From assembly GCF_024398015.1 (NCBI RefSeq), contig NZ_CP073747.1:1808501-1872500 (forward strand): DNA of 64,000 nt. Reading direction: 5' to 3'. The stretch is from Kordiimonas sp. SCSIO 12610. Its GTDB lineage: Bacteria > Pseudomonadota > Alphaproteobacteria > Sphingomonadales > Kordiimonadaceae. This document shows, piece after piece, positions 55,002 through 64,000 of the stretch. The stretch's first letter is position 1; each line of letters starts with the position of its first letter. A model generated the notes under the pieces. The model was not told where the DNA came from. It worked only from the letters and a program-made list of their open reading frames with translations, and searched no databases. Position numbers and translations under genes: made by a program.

Positions 55002-55853
55002 ATGACGACAGAACCCAAAGATGTATCCGTTGATGTTAGACCAAAACGTCAGGCAACGGTAAAACATATTGCCACCAGAAAGGGCGGGACTCCGCTCGTA
55101 TGCTTAACTGCGTACATCACACCAATGGCGGCACGTCTTGATCAGCACTGTGACCTTCTTCTTGTTGGAGATAGTGTGGGAATGGTGCTTTATGGAATGG
55201 ATTCTACGCTTGGTGTCTCCTTGGACATGATGATCAGCCATGGACGTGCTGTTTGCCGCGGCGCCAAACAGGCACTTGTGGTTATCGACATGCCGTTTGG
55301 GTCATATGAAGAATCGAAGGAGCAGGCATTTAGAAATGCCGCCAGAGTGCTCTCAGAAACAGGGGCAGGTGCTGTGAAACTCGAAGGTGGTATTGAGATG
55401 GTGGAGACCGTTGAGTTCCTGTCCAAACGTGGCATCCCTGTCTTAGGCCATGTTGGTTTAATGCCGCAGTCTGTTCATACAAACGGCGGGTACGGCGCAC
55501 GCGGTCGTACAGTTGACGAATGGCAGCCAATCATTGATGACGCAAAAGCCATTGCTAATGCTGGCGCGTTTGCCGTGGTCCTTGAAGGGGTTGCAGAACC
55601 ACTTGCTCGCAAGGTTACAGAAGAGGTTGCTGTACCAATCATTGGAATTGGTGCTTCGAATGCATGTGACGGTCAAATACTTGTGACAGAAGATATGCTT
55701 GGCCTGTTTGCGATAAATCCAAAATTTGTGAAGCGCTATGCTGAATTAGGGGATGGTATTGCCAGTGCAATCGAAACATATGCAGATGAAGTTCGCACCC
55801 GTGCTTTCCCCTCTGAGGAATATACCTATAAAATGCGCGGCGCCAATCAATAG
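55002..55853 (+). CDS. panB: 3-methyl-2-oxobutanoate hydroxymethyltransferase
   Basis: First step of pantothenate (CoA) synthesis. The 283 aa protein shows [15 protein letters not shown] (about 58-72), the metal-binding Asp residues, LEGG (about 126), and [20 protein letters not shown] (about 149-168). The N-terminus is about 20 residues longer than in E. coli. panC is not next to it. Confidence 0.96.
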   Translation: MTTEPKDVSVDVRPKRQATVKHIATRKGGTPLVCLTAYITPMAARLDQHCDLLLVGDSVGMVLYGMDSTLGVSLDMMISHGRAVCRGAKQALVVIDMPFGSYEESKEQAFRNAARVLSETGAGAVKLEGGIEMVETVEFLSKRGIPVLGHVGLMPQSVHTNGGYGARGRTVDEWQPIIDDAKAIANAGAFAVVLEGVAEPLARKVTEEVAVPIIGIGASNACDGQILVTEDMLGLFAINPKFVKRYAELGDGIASAIETYADEVRTRAFPSEEYTYKMRGANQ

Positions 55854-55983
55854 GTAAGGTGTGAAAACTGCCGCAAAATCAACATATTCTCATGATGGTT
55901 TGTGTTAAATGAACCATATGCAGTTCTTGGTTTGCTAATCTGGATTGCATTGTTTATGGTAGCGGCAAATTTGAATGATAAGA

Positions 55984-56019
55984 AACAACTAAACCGTTAA
56001 TTTGCTGGATATAGTTGTT
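55984..56019. other. Inverted repeat upstream of the YfgM-like gene
   Basis: AACAACTA (55984-55991) and TAGTTGTT (56012-56019) are a perfect 8-bp inverted repeat with a 20-base gap in the 186-base intergenic region. It could bind a dimeric regulator, or be chance. Confidence 0.3.
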
Positions 56020-56039
56020 GATGTGAATGGAGATAAAGC

Positions 56040-56774
56040 GTGTCAGACCGTGATAGTATACTGGCAGAGCAGGAAGTTGATGACGAGCTGCGCCGCGAGC
56101 GATTAAACGCCATTTGGAGTGCTTACGGTAAATATATTATTGGTTTAGCGATTTTGGTTGTCGTGATCGTTGCTGGTAATGAACTTTATGTTTGGCAAAA
56201 AGAAAATACCGAACGGGAAAACTCGTCAAGATATGCGGAAGCGATTGAAAAGGGTTCACTTGGTAATCTTTCTTTGATTGCATCAATCGAAAGCGCTCTC
56301 CCTGAGCTTGATGCAGGGTATGCAACGCTTGCAGGTATGCAGGCCGCAGCCGCCAAAGCAAAAGAACGGGATTTTGCCGGAGCAGTGGCAAGCTATAATG
56401 CAATTGCTTCGTCAGCAGAGGACAAGGTCCTCGCTGATCTTGCGTCCTTATTGTCAGCGATGTTGCTTGCAAACGAAATTGGTGATTTGGATACTGCGCG
56501 CTCTAAGCTCTCTATTTTAGCCATCAAAGGTGAGCCTTACTATTATTCTGCTTTAGAACAATTAGCGCTTATTGACCTTCAGCAAGGAAATGAAACGTCT
56601 GTAATTGAAACGCTTGAGCTTCTTATCAATGATATTGATGCGCCGCCATCTATCAAGGAACGCGCTAACCAACTTAGTTCATTGCTTTCTGACAGTGCCG
56701 AAGTTGTTGAGGCACCTGTTGTTGAAGAGACAAGCGTCGATACACCAGTAAACGAGGAAGAGGGCGTAAATTAA
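56040..56774 (+). CDS. YfgM-like membrane-anchored TPR protein
   Basis: A 244 aa protein with a short cytosolic N-terminus, one membrane segment (about 32-51, IIGLAILVVVIVAGNELYVW) and a periplasmic helical repeat part (about 70-210), ending in an acidic low-complexity tail. YfgM in E. coli is an ancillary subunit of the SecYEG translocon that works with periplasmic chaperones. GTG start with GGAG at 56029-56032. The stop overlaps the bamB start by one base; the yfgM-bamB-der order is widespread. Confidence 0.87.
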   Translation: MSDRDSILAEQEVDDELRRERLNAIWSAYGKYIIGLAILVVVIVAGNELYVWQKENTERENSSRYAEAIEKGSLGNLSLIASIESALPELDAGYATLAGMQAAAAKAKERDFAGAVASYNAIASSAEDKVLADLASLLSAMLLANEIGDLDTARSKLSILAIKGEPYYYSALEQLALIDLQQGNETSVIETLELLINDIDAPPSIKERANQLSSLLSDSAEVVEAPVVEETSVDTPVNEEEGVN

Positions 56775-58126
56775 TGGGTAATTTTTCCTCGTCTATTTGT
56801 CGGTCAAAACTGTTGAAATTTGGCTCTCTGACTACGTTAGTTCTTTTACTTGCAGCTTGTGGTTCTAGTGGTCCTAAGCGGACCTATGATGATGAAGGAC
56901 GCGAGCGTATTTCGATCCTATCATCGACACAAACATTGGATGCAGATAGTGCGATCGCAAATTTGCCGGTTGTTTTACCGCGCCCTTATGTGAATAAAAA
57001 TTGGTCGCAAGTAGGGGCCAATGCAAACCATTCTGCGCAACACCTGTCACTAGGTGATGACCTTCAACAGGTTTGGAAAGCAAATATCGGTTCAGGTAAC
57101 CGTAAGTATCAACGAATTCTAACAGGCCCAATTGCGGCTGACGGTAAGGTTTTTGCTGTCGACGTAAAAGGTAATGTTGCAGCGGTATCTTTATCGTCGG
57201 GCAACGTGATCTGGCGTACAGAGCTGGAAAGTGCGGATGAGCGAAGTGATGTCGGCTTCGGCGGCGGCGTCGCTTATAGCGGCGGTAAAGTTTTTGTCTC
57301 TTCTGGCTTTGGTTTTGTTGCTGCGCTTGATGGTAATAGCGGCAATGAACTATGGCGTTACTCTGATATCGTACCTTTTCGTGGGGCGCCAACAGTTGCC
57401 AATGGCCGTGTTTTCAGTATTACCCAAGATAATCAGCTGATAACACTGGACGCAGAGTCTGGTGAACTATTGTGGGATCAGGTAGGTATTGCGGAAACAG
57501 CAGGCATGCTTGGTGCGGCAAGCCCAGTATTCGATAACGGAACAGTTGTAACAGCATTGTCTTCGGGTGAATTGGTTGCGATGTTAGCTGCCAACGGCCG
57601 TATTGTTTGGCAGGATGCATTATCGAGTAGCAGACGCTTAACACCGCTTGCAACCTTGGCAGATGTTGACGGTGAACCGGTTATTGACCGTGGTAAACTG
57701 TATGCTGTCAGCCATGCAGGACGGATGGTATCGATTGATATGCGTTCCGGCGAGCGGTCATGGGAAGCCGATATCGCGGGCGTTGGTATGCCGTGGGTTG
57801 CAGGAAATTTTGGCTTTACGACTACTATTGACGGCCAAATCGTTTGCATTAACCTGACAGATGGTCGAATTCGTTGGGTGACACAGCTTCAAAGGTTTGA
57901 AAAGCAGGAAAGCCGCCGCGGTTTAATTCGCTGGAATGGTCCTGTGCTTGCTGGGGATCGATTGCTTGTTACAAGCTCACATGGCTATGCTTTATCGGTT
58001 TCACCATATACAGGTGAGGTTATTGGCGGAACTGAACTGGTTGCAGGTTCAACAACACCACCGATTGTTGTCGATAATACATTTATTTTCTTAAGCGAAG
58101 AAGGTGAGCTTGTCGCCTACCGATAA
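56774..58126 (+). CDS. bamB: Outer-membrane assembly lipoprotein BamB
   Basis: Beta-propeller lipoprotein of the BAM complex for outer-membrane protein insertion. The 450 aa protein has a lipoprotein signal with LLLAAC (lipidated Cys29), then an eight-bladed PQQ-like propeller with repeats such as DVKGNVAAVSLSSGNVIWR, DGNSGNELWRY, DAESGELLWDQ and DMRSGERSWEA. It starts within the stop of the YfgM-like gene and precedes der. Confidence 0.94.
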   Translation: MGNFSSSICRSKLLKFGSLTTLVLLLAACGSSGPKRTYDDEGRERISILSSTQTLDADSAIANLPVVLPRPYVNKNWSQVGANANHSAQHLSLGDDLQQVWKANIGSGNRKYQRILTGPIAADGKVFAVDVKGNVAAVSLSSGNVIWRTELESADERSDVGFGGGVAYSGGKVFVSSGFGFVAALDGNSGNELWRYSDIVPFRGAPTVANGRVFSITQDNQLITLDAESGELLWDQVGIAETAGMLGAASPVFDNGTVVTALSSGELVAMLAANGRIVWQDALSSSRRLTPLATLADVDGEPVIDRGKLYAVSHAGRMVSIDMRSGERSWEADIAGVGMPWVAGNFGFTTTIDGQIVCINLTDGRIRWVTQLQRFEKQESRRGLIRWNGPVLAGDRLLVTSSHGYALSVSPYTGEVIGGTELVAGSTTPPIVVDNTFIFLSEEGELVAYR

Positions 58127-58166
58127 GCCCATCAAGAATTAAACTTATATATATGAAGGCAGCGTT

Positions 58167-59618
58167 ATGGGCTTTACTGTCGCCATTTTAGGCCGTCCAA
58201 ATGTTGGAAAATCAACGCTTTTCAATCGACTGGTTGGAAAGCGTATTGCTATTGTAGATGATACACCTGGTGTAACCCGGGACCGTAAGCATGGCCGTGG
58301 AAAGATTTCGGACCTTGAGTTCGATCTTATTGATACAGCTGGCCTAGAAGAAGGTGAGCCGGGATCTCTTTCTGATCGTATGCGCCAACAAACACAGGCA
58401 GCACTCAATGAGGCCGATGTTGCTTTGATGCTTTATGATGCACGTGCTGGTGTAACACCGATGGATGAGCATTTTGCGACTTGGCTTCGCCGCGGCGACA
58501 CACCGGTTGTTTTGATCGCCAACAAGTGTGAAGGCAGTGCTGTTGTTGATGGAATTTACGAAGCTTACACACTCGGTCTTGGTGATCCCGTGGGATTATC
58601 GGCGGAGCACGGTGAAGGTCTTGCGGAACTGTATAATGAAATCGTCGCTACACTCGAGAAAGCAGGTGTTGACCCATATGCTGACGAAGCTGAAGACGAC
58701 GAAGACAATGTACGTGAAGAAGATTTCGGCCCTGAAGAAGGGGATATGGAGTATGAATTTACTGATCACGCCATGGACGCGGAAGAAGATAGCCCGCTCC
58801 GCCTTGCAATTGTTGGTCGGCCGAATGCAGGTAAATCTACGCTTATTAACTTCCTGACCGAGCAAGACAGATTAATTACAGGCCCAGAGGCCGGATTAAC
58901 GCGTGATAGTATTGCCGTTGATTGGGAATGGAACGGACTTCCGGTTAAGTTGTTTGACACAGCAGGCTTGCGAAAAAAATCAAATATCACAGATAAGCTC
59001 GAAAAACTGTCGGCATCTGATACGCTTTGGGCCATTCAGTATGCAGAAGTTGTTGTGCTGCTTCTTGACGCAGAGCGTGGTTTTGAGCGTCAGGATTTGA
59101 AAATTGCGGAACGCGTTGCCAATGAAGGTAGGGCGCTTGTTATCGCGCTGAATAAGTGGGATGTGGTTGAAGACCGTTTGGCCGTTCAACGACAGATCAA
59201 AGACACTCTTACAAAAAGCCTGCCACAGTTAAAAGGCGTTCCTGTTGTTACATTTTCGGCTCTTACAGGTAAAGGTACGCAGCATTTGATGCCTGCAGTG
59301 GAAGAAATTTACGATACATGGAATGCACGTGTACCAACGGCAGCGTTCAATCGTTGGCTTGCAGATGTATTGGAAAAACACCCAACACCATCCGCAGCAG
59401 GTGGGCGGCGGATTAAAATCCGATACGGTGCGCAAATTAAGGCAAGACCACCCACATTCAAATTATTTTGTAACAAGCCTGAGGATCTTCCTGATAGCTA
59501 CAAGCGCTATATGGAAAATGAACTTCGTCGTGATTTTAATTTGCCGGGGATTCCAGTTCGCTTCACCTTTAAGAAAAGCGAAAATCCATACGAAGGTCGC
59601 CGCAAAAAACAGCGTTAA
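58167..59618 (+). CDS. der: GTPase Der (EngA)
   Basis: Double-domain GTPase for 50S subunit assembly. The 483 aa protein has two G domains: [12 protein letters not shown] (9-20) with DTAG and NKCE, and [12 protein letters not shown] (about 216) with DTAGLR and NKWD, separated by an acidic linker (about 170-205), followed by the KH-like C-terminal domain. Third in the yfgM-bamB-der cluster. Confidence 0.97.
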   Translation: MGFTVAILGRPNVGKSTLFNRLVGKRIAIVDDTPGVTRDRKHGRGKISDLEFDLIDTAGLEEGEPGSLSDRMRQQTQAALNEADVALMLYDARAGVTPMDEHFATWLRRGDTPVVLIANKCEGSAVVDGIYEAYTLGLGDPVGLSAEHGEGLAELYNEIVATLEKAGVDPYADEAEDDEDNVREEDFGPEEGDMEYEFTDHAMDAEEDSPLRLAIVGRPNAGKSTLINFLTEQDRLITGPEAGLTRDSIAVDWEWNGLPVKLFDTAGLRKKSNITDKLEKLSASDTLWAIQYAEVVVLLLDAERGFERQDLKIAERVANEGRALVIALNKWDVVEDRLAVQRQIKDTLTKSLPQLKGVPVVTFSALTGKGTQHLMPAVEEIYDTWNARVPTAAFNRWLADVLEKHPTPSAAGGRRIKIRYGAQIKARPPTFKLFCNKPEDLPDSYKRYMENELRRDFNLPGIPVRFTFKKSENPYEGRRKKQR

Positions 59619-59697
59619 TTATTTACACAAAATACTGAACTCATATTGCTAGACGGCGTATAGACATTATAGTCTCTTATTGAAGAGGATACATTCT

Positions 59698-60678
59698 ATG
59701 CGCCGTTTTTTGTTTGTGATTTCATGCTTGGCTTTAATCGCCAGCTCAGTCATTGCTGAGGATACGAAAATTACCTTCGTTACCGATTGGAAAGCACAGG
59801 CGGAGCATGGTGGGTTTTACCAAGCGGTCGCCAAAGGATATTATAAAAAACGCGGCCTTGATGTAACGATCCGGCAAGGTGGGCCACAAAGCGATAACCC
59901 AAGGCTTTTGGCGGCGGGTGCGATTGATATCGCGCTAACATCCAACAACTTTCAACCCATTAATCTGCTAGCGGCTGGCGCTGATACCAAGGTTGTCATG
60001 GCTGTTTTTCAAAAAGACCCACAAGTCTTTATGGTTCACCCGGAAAATCCAGCAAACTCGATTGCTGAAATGAAGGATATGCCAATTTTCATTGCTGATA
60101 GCGCGATTGGAACGATATGGCCGTGGCTGGAAGCCAAGTTTGGTTTTACAGACAAGCAAATTAGAAAATACACATATTCTTTGGCGCCCTGGCTCGTGAA
60201 TAAGGGAACGGTCCAAGAGGGATATTTATCGTCCGAACCCTTTACAGCGAAACAAGCGGGCATTGATCCAAAGGTATTTCTACTCGCAGATGAAGGTTAC
60301 CTTGGATACGCTGCGATGGTAACGGTGCGCGGCGAATTTATTCGAAAGTCGCCTGAGGTTGTTCGCAAATTTGTGGAAGCCACAATTGAGGGATGGCAAG
60401 ATTATTTATATAATGATCCTGTGCCCGCAAACGCCTTAATCCTGAACGATAATCCGGAAGCAACGGAAGAACTGCTTGCGTATTCCATTAAGACGATGAA
60501 ATCAGCCAATATTGTTGGAACTGGTGGTGATATTGGCCAGATTGATCCAGCTCGTTGGAATAGGTTTTACCGCGAAATGTCTGCTCTTGGCGTTTTTCCG
60601 TCAAATCTTGATGTAAGGAAAGCCTTTACCACTGAATTTTTGCCATCATCTGTCAAAACAGATACAAAAACAGAGTAG
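59698..60678 (+). CDS. NMT1/THI5-type ABC transporter substrate-binding protein
   Basis: Periplasmic binding protein of 326 aa with a signal peptide (about 1-20, ends SVIAED). The family pattern is seen in FVTDWKAQAEHGGFYQAVA and KGYYKKRGLDVTI, then GAIDIALTSN. Such proteins bind pyrimidine-type thiamine precursors, other heterocycles or riboflavin; the ligand cannot be told from sequence alone. ATG at 59698 with AGAGGA at 59684-59689. The genes for its ATPase and permease follow in an overlapping operon. No riboswitch fits in the 79-base upstream gap. Confidence 0.87.
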   Translation: MRRFLFVISCLALIASSVIAEDTKITFVTDWKAQAEHGGFYQAVAKGYYKKRGLDVTIRQGGPQSDNPRLLAAGAIDIALTSNNFQPINLLAAGADTKVVMAVFQKDPQVFMVHPENPANSIAEMKDMPIFIADSAIGTIWPWLEAKFGFTDKQIRKYTYSLAPWLVNKGTVQEGYLSSEPFTAKQAGIDPKVFLLADEGYLGYAAMVTVRGEFIRKSPEVVRKFVEATIEGWQDYLYNDPVPANALILNDNPEATEELLAYSIKTMKSANIVGTGGDIGQIDPARWNRFYREMSALGVFPSNLDVRKAFTTEFLPSSVKTDTKTE

Positions 60679-60685
60679 TGGGCAT

Positions 60686-61396
60686 ATGTTGACGATTGAA
60701 AATCTGAATTTCTCTTATGACAGTGGCCCAAAAATCCTTGACGATGTTTCTATCAACCTTAAAGAAGGTGAAATTGTTTCGTTGCTTGGACCGAGTGGAT
60801 GCGGAAAATCCACGCTTTTGCGGTTGATAGCAGGGCTTGAACACTCAGGTGATTTGTCATTATCCAATACGCACCAAACGTCTTTTGTGTTTCAGGAAGC
60901 TGCATTGCTTCCCTGGAAAACCGTGAGGCAAAATGTGTCGCTGCCCTTAAAGCTTCAGAATGCTAATGATGAAATGATCATTGATAGTGCATTAGAAGCC
61001 GTTGGATTGATTGAATTTCAGGATAGATATCCTGCAATGTTGTCGGGCGGTCAGAAAATGCGTGTTTCCATCGCACGTGCGCTAGTTAGTAAAGCCACCC
61101 TGTTGTTGATGGATGAGCCATTTGGGGCCCTTGATGAAATATTACGCTTTAAATTGAATGATTTGCTTCTTGATCTTCATGGAACACATAATTGGAATAT
61201 TCTATTTGTGACTCATAGCATTTTTGAAGCAGCGTATATTTCCGATTGGGTTCTGGTTATGGGAAAAGGTAAAATTATCGGCGAAATTCGTCCTGAACTC
61301 GATAAAACACTGATACCGCAGGAACAACGGTCATCCCAGGCGTTCTTGAAAGCCGTAAGTGATATAACAAACCTATTGGAAGAAAGTTATGCTTAA
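60686..61396 (+). CDS. ABC transporter ATP-binding protein
   Basis: Cytoplasmic ATPase of the NMT1-type importer, 236 aa. Walker A GPSGCGKSTLL (about 35-45), Q-loop VFQEAALLPWKTV, signature LSGGQKMRVSIARAL (about 124) and Walker B LLLMDEPFGALDE (about 144) are all complete. It begins 7 bases after the binding protein gene and overlaps the permease gene by eight bases (ATGCTTAA). Confidence 0.93.
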   Translation: MLTIENLNFSYDSGPKILDDVSINLKEGEIVSLLGPSGCGKSTLLRLIAGLEHSGDLSLSNTHQTSFVFQEAALLPWKTVRQNVSLPLKLQNANDEMIIDSALEAVGLIEFQDRYPAMLSGGQKMRVSIARALVSKATLLLMDEPFGALDEILRFKLNDLLLDLHGTHNWNILFVTHSIFEAAYISDWVLVMGKGKIIGEIRPELDKTLIPQEQRSSQAFLKAVSDITNLLEESYA

Positions 61397-62162
61397 GCGA
61401 ACTATTCTGCCAATCAGTGTTCTATGCCTTGCCTTGATATTTTGGGAATATTGGGTCAGTCACAATAATATCTCCAAATTTATTTTACCGGCACCCAGTT
61501 TGATTTGGGATGCACTCATTCAAGATTTTTCGTCATTGATGGGATCACTTTTCGCAACGGTAAAAGTCACACTCATTGCTTTGGTATTAGCGGTCATTAG
61601 TGGTGTTTTGCTGGCGTTTGGTTTCAGTGTTAGCAAAAGTTTTGAAAGTGCGTTTTATCCCTTTGCGGTTATTCTTCAGGTAACTCCTATTGTATCCATC
61701 GCGCCTTTGGTTTTGATATGGGTTGGTATTGACGGCGTTGATAAGGCACTTGTTATCATCGCATGGCTGGCAGCATTTTTTCCCATTCTATCGAACATGT
61801 CGGCAGGTCTGAAATCAGTTGATCCCCATCTCGATGACTTGTTCAGGATTTATAAGGCAACAAAAATACAGAAGTTTTTACATCTTTCATGGCCAACGGC
61901 ACTTCCGTATCTCCTCGCAAGCTTGCGCATAAGCGGCGGGCTGTCGTTAATCGGTGCCGTTGTCGCAGAATTTGTTGCAGGATCAGGCGGCTCAACCGGT
62001 CTTGCTTGGCGTATTCTTGAGGCGGGCAACCGACTTCAGGTTGAGAAAATGTTTGCTGGACTTATCCTGCTCGCGCTTCTGGGGATAGTGATTTTTTATA
62101 GTTTTGTTTTGTTGGAGTGGATAGTCCTTAGGAAATGGCATCCAGCGTATCAAAAGAAATAG
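61389..62162 (+). CDS. ABC transporter permease
   Basis: Inner-membrane permease of 257 aa with about six helices. The EAA-type loop is present near residue 155-175 (DLFRIYKATKIQKFLHLSWP). Together with the preceding ATPase and binding protein it forms a SsuC/ThiX-like importer; the imported compound is unknown. The next gene, ctaA, starts 76 bases on. Confidence 0.92.
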   Translation: MLKRTILPISVLCLALIFWEYWVSHNNISKFILPAPSLIWDALIQDFSSLMGSLFATVKVTLIALVLAVISGVLLAFGFSVSKSFESAFYPFAVILQVTPIVSIAPLVLIWVGIDGVDKALVIIAWLAAFFPILSNMSAGLKSVDPHLDDLFRIYKATKIQKFLHLSWPTALPYLLASLRISGGLSLIGAVVAEFVAGSGGSTGLAWRILEAGNRLQVEKMFAGLILLALLGIVIFYSFVLLEWIVLRKWHPAYQKK

Positions 62163-62238
62163 CACGTCCTGTTAGGGCTACGCAGTGCGGCATTGTTACC
62201 GCTTGTTTGAACCAAGATTTCAAGGTACTCACCTGCAT

Positions 62239-63270
62239 ATGATTACAAACTCTATACATAATGATCGGCGCAGTGTTGGCCGTTGGTTGATCTTCATGGC
62301 GATGATTGTTGCCCTGATGGTAGTTGTTGGCGGCGCAACGCGCCTTACGGAATCTGGCCTGTCTATGGTCGATTGGCGTCCTGTCACTGGGGTTTTGCCC
62401 CCCATCGGTGAAAGCGAATGGCAAGCAGAGTTTGAAAAGTATCAAACAAGCCCCGAATACCAATTAAAAAATAAAGGGATGAGCCTTGATGAGTTTAAAG
62501 GTATTTTTTATTGGGAATGGGGACATCGCCTGCTGGGTCGGTTAATCGGTCTCTTCTTTTTCCTGCCTCTCGTCTGGTTCTGGTTTAAGGACCGAATTCC
62601 AAACGGTTACAAGCCGAGGCTTGTGTTCCTTTTGATCGCAGGCGGATCACAGGGTTTGCTTGGCTGGTATATGGTGCAATCGGGCTTGGTTGACGAGCCG
62701 GCTGTTAGCCATTACCGTCTAACGGCCCATCTTTCCCTTGCATTATTTATTTTCGCCGCACTTCTGTGGACCGCGTTTTCCCTTTACAGGCCGAGACCCG
62801 CAGGTTCTTCGAAAGGTATGAAATTGCTAACGCATGCAACAATGGCCGTGCTTGTTCTTCAGTTGGTGATGGGAGGCTTGGTTGCAGGCCTTAAGGCAGG
62901 GCACATTTTCAATACTTGGCCCTTGATGGGAGAAACTTTCGTTCCGAATGGGTTGTTTGATATCACCCCGGTATGGCGCAATTTTCTTGATAATGCCATT
63001 ACGGTGCAATTTGATCACCGAATAGGGGCCTATATCTTTAGTTTATTTGTGATTGGTTTATTCCTGAAATCAAGACGCGAAGTTCCCGCCATTAAATTTG
63101 CTGCAATGCTCGTTCTTTTGGCGACGGCCTTGCAATTTATCCTTGGTATCATCATGTTATTAAAGGTAGTTCCTGTTTCATGGGGAACTGCACACCAAGG
63201 GGGCGGGGTTGTTGTTCTGGCCACCATGGTGTATTTGATGCACCTTCAACGAAAGTTTGAAGCAAAATAA
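62239..63270 (+). CDS. ctaA: Heme A synthase (COX15/CtaA)
   Basis: Oxidises the C8 methyl of heme O to give heme A for cytochrome c oxidase. The 343 aa protein has about eight membrane helices and four conserved His: FYWEWGHRLLGR (about 92), HYRLTAHLSLAL (about 157), FDHRIGAY (about 258) and WGTAHQGGG (about 321). GATRLTESGLSMVDW (about 34) is the proteobacterial type 2 signature. I use the ATG at 62239; a GTG at 62185 would add 18 residues before it. Confidence 0.95.
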   Translation: MITNSIHNDRRSVGRWLIFMAMIVALMVVVGGATRLTESGLSMVDWRPVTGVLPPIGESEWQAEFEKYQTSPEYQLKNKGMSLDEFKGIFYWEWGHRLLGRLIGLFFFLPLVWFWFKDRIPNGYKPRLVFLLIAGGSQGLLGWYMVQSGLVDEPAVSHYRLTAHLSLALFIFAALLWTAFSLYRPRPAGSSKGMKLLTHATMAVLVLQLVMGGLVAGLKAGHIFNTWPLMGETFVPNGLFDITPVWRNFLDNAITVQFDHRIGAYIFSLFVIGLFLKSRREVPAIKFAAMLVLLATALQFILGIIMLLKVVPVSWGTAHQGGGVVVLATMVYLMHLQRKFEAK

Positions 63271-63314
63271 AACGAATTAAATAAAAATGATAAACAGTGA
63301 GGAAACAACATACC

Positions 63315-63686
63315 ATGGATGATATTGTTACAATATATACGCTAACGGATAGCGAGGATGTAGCGGTTCACTTGGCAACAACATTAGTACGAGAAAAGCT
63401 TATTGCGTGCGCTAACGTCGGGCAATCTGTTCGATCGGTTTATGAATGGAATGGGACAATCCAGCTTGAGGGCGAAGTGCCCCTTTTTATTAAAACGTCA
63501 AAACACCTGAGTGAGCTGGTTATAGAGCGCATTAAGGAACTGCACACTTATGAAGTACCTTGTATTACCGTTTGGCCGATGATCGGGGGTAACGAAGTTT
63601 ATGCAACTTGGGTTAAAGGCCAAGTGTTAAATCCTGAAACAGAGGCCTATGTGAAAATTGATGCGGATGCTGAGGCGCTGGAATAG
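63315..63686 (+). CDS. cutA: Divalent-ion tolerance protein CutA
   Basis: Small trimeric cytoplasmic protein; a role in copper tolerance was proposed for E. coli, but the exact function is not settled. The 123 aa protein shows REKLIACANV (about 26), YEWNGTIQLEGEVPLFIKT (about 44-62) and YEVPCITVWPM (about 83). The ATG at 63315 is preferred over a GTG at 63297 (six residues more). It lies 44 bases after ctaA, both connected with metal/cytochrome supply. Confidence 0.93.
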   Translation: MDDIVTIYTLTDSEDVAVHLATTLVREKLIACANVGQSVRSVYEWNGTIQLEGEVPLFIKTSKHLSELVIERIKELHTYEVPCITVWPMIGGNEVYATWVKGQVLNPETEAYVKIDADAEALE

Positions 63687-63711
63687 AGTTATTTAAAAAA
63701 ATAACTACAAT

Positions 63712-63740
63712 AAAAAAGGCCGGAAATACCGGCCTTTTTC
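63712..63740. terminator. Bidirectional terminator after cutA
   Basis: AAAAAGGCCGG (63713-63723) and CCGGCCTTTTT (63729-63739) form a perfect 11-bp stem with a five-base loop, giving a T tract on either strand. It separates cutA from the convergent oxidoreductase gene. A smaller AT-only hairpin (63687-63707) lies just before. Confidence 0.9.
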
Positions 63741-63764
63741 GTGATTATATATTAGAAAATATAC

Positions 63765-64000
63765 CTATTCGTCGCCAACTTTCACAACTTGCTTCCCAAA
63801 GTTCTTACCTTTCAGCATATTGATGAAAGCGTCAGGGGCGTTTTCAATACCGTCTGCAATAGTTTCGCGGTACTTCAGTTTGCCTTCCTTGATCCAGCCA
63901 GCTCCAATGCCAATCCATTCACGGCAGAGTTCAGGGTACATGGAGACAATAAAGCCTTCCATTTTAGCATTTTGACCAATCAGAATTGGAAGATTGCGTG
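63765..64000 (-). CDS. NADP-dependent oxidoreductase (MDR family), C-terminal part
   Basis: Only the last 78 residues lie in the window; the frame stays open to base 64000. LIGQNAKMEGFIV, then GWIKEGKLKYRETIADGIENAPDAF and GKNFGKQVVKVGDE match the C-terminus of the zinc-independent medium-chain reductases related to CurA and leukotriene B4 dehydrogenase. The N-terminal half with the NADP-binding fold is outside, so the substrate cannot be judged. The ATG at 63962 is internal, not the start. Confidence 0.88.
   Translation of the reverse strand, partial: RNLPILIGQNAKMEGFIVSMYPELCREWIGIGAGWIKEGKLKYRETIADGIENAPDAFINMLKGKNFGKQVVKVGDE

Noticed and set aside
59619-59697. Search for a TPP riboswitch before the NMT1-type binding protein
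   Set aside because: The gap is too short and lacks the conserved CUGAGA and related blocks.

Overview
The window reads as a chromosomal, almost entirely housekeeping segment of an alphaproteobacterium of moderate GC. The clues are gene order and family content: HdaA-type DnaA homologue next to ppk/ppx/rnd/aspS, the fabD-fabG-acpP-fabF-mltG-yicC-gmk run, rsmA-pdxA-surA-lptD, a bactofilin/M23 pair, COX15-type heme A synthase, and a DUF2066/AI-2E permease pair beside purMN. A marine Kordiimonadales/Emcibacterales-like or Sneathiella-like genome is my guess from composition and content, not something the sequence proves. I see no rRNA, tRNA, CRISPR array, insertion sequence or prophage, and no gene-free stretch longer than about 270 bases.

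Layout. 1-1030: 3' end of prfB and a ClpP-like protease subunit. 1048-2743 (minus): bactofilin overlapped by a membrane-anchored M23 peptidase. 2887-7139 (minus): glnE, a 1-Cys PrxQ peroxiredoxin and a DUF455 ferritin-like protein in one tight operon. 7269-10646: a very large AsmA/YhdP-type envelope protein. 10709-13958: tyrS divergent from anmK, then an alpha/beta hydrolase. 14154-17040: two cysteine desulfurases, an ISC-type ferredoxin and a small AT-rich unknown ORF. 17058-20041 (minus): dnaB behind a cluster of DnaA-box matches, then rpsF-rpsR-rplI. 20307-26528: fatty-acid synthesis genes followed by mltG, yicC and gmk. 26801-27454: a PEP-CTERM protein. 27538-33030 (minus): lptD-surA-pdxA-rsmA. 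33258-36466: pepA-holC-GNAT-hydrolase. 36444-40143 (minus): a FlgO-like/TM2 fusion, a duplicated DUF417 membrane protein and an ABC-F ATPase. 40311-42576: ndk, and purM-purN on minus. 42700-49624: DUF2066, AI-2E/PerM permease, hdaA, ppk, ppx. 49667-55853: rnd (minus), aspS, guaA, a small methyltransferase-like membrane protein, panB. 56040-59618: YfgM-like, bamB, der. 59698-63686: an NMT1/THI5-type ABC transporter, ctaA, cutA. 63765-64000 (minus): 3' end of an MDR-family oxidoreductase.

The genes group into several themes: envelope building (M23/bactofilin, YhdP-like, anmK, mltG, lptD, surA, bamB), fatty-acid and nucleotide supply (fab genes, gmk, ndk, purM, purN, guaA), replication control (dnaB, hdaA, holC), polyphosphate turnover (ppk/ppx) and Fe-S/heme/copper supply (cysteine desulfurases, ferredoxin, ctaA, cutA).

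Nothing here is an obvious new defence or mobile system. The points most worth a second look are: three DnaA-box matches in front of dnaB; a bactofilin with a second, very strong internal start that would remove its membrane-targeting N-terminus; a small AT-rich unknown ORF translationally coupled to the ferredoxin; a FlgO-like/TM2 fusion protein; an internally duplicated DUF417 protein; a PEP-CTERM protein inserted in a conserved block; and the absence of lptFG from their usual place beside lptD.
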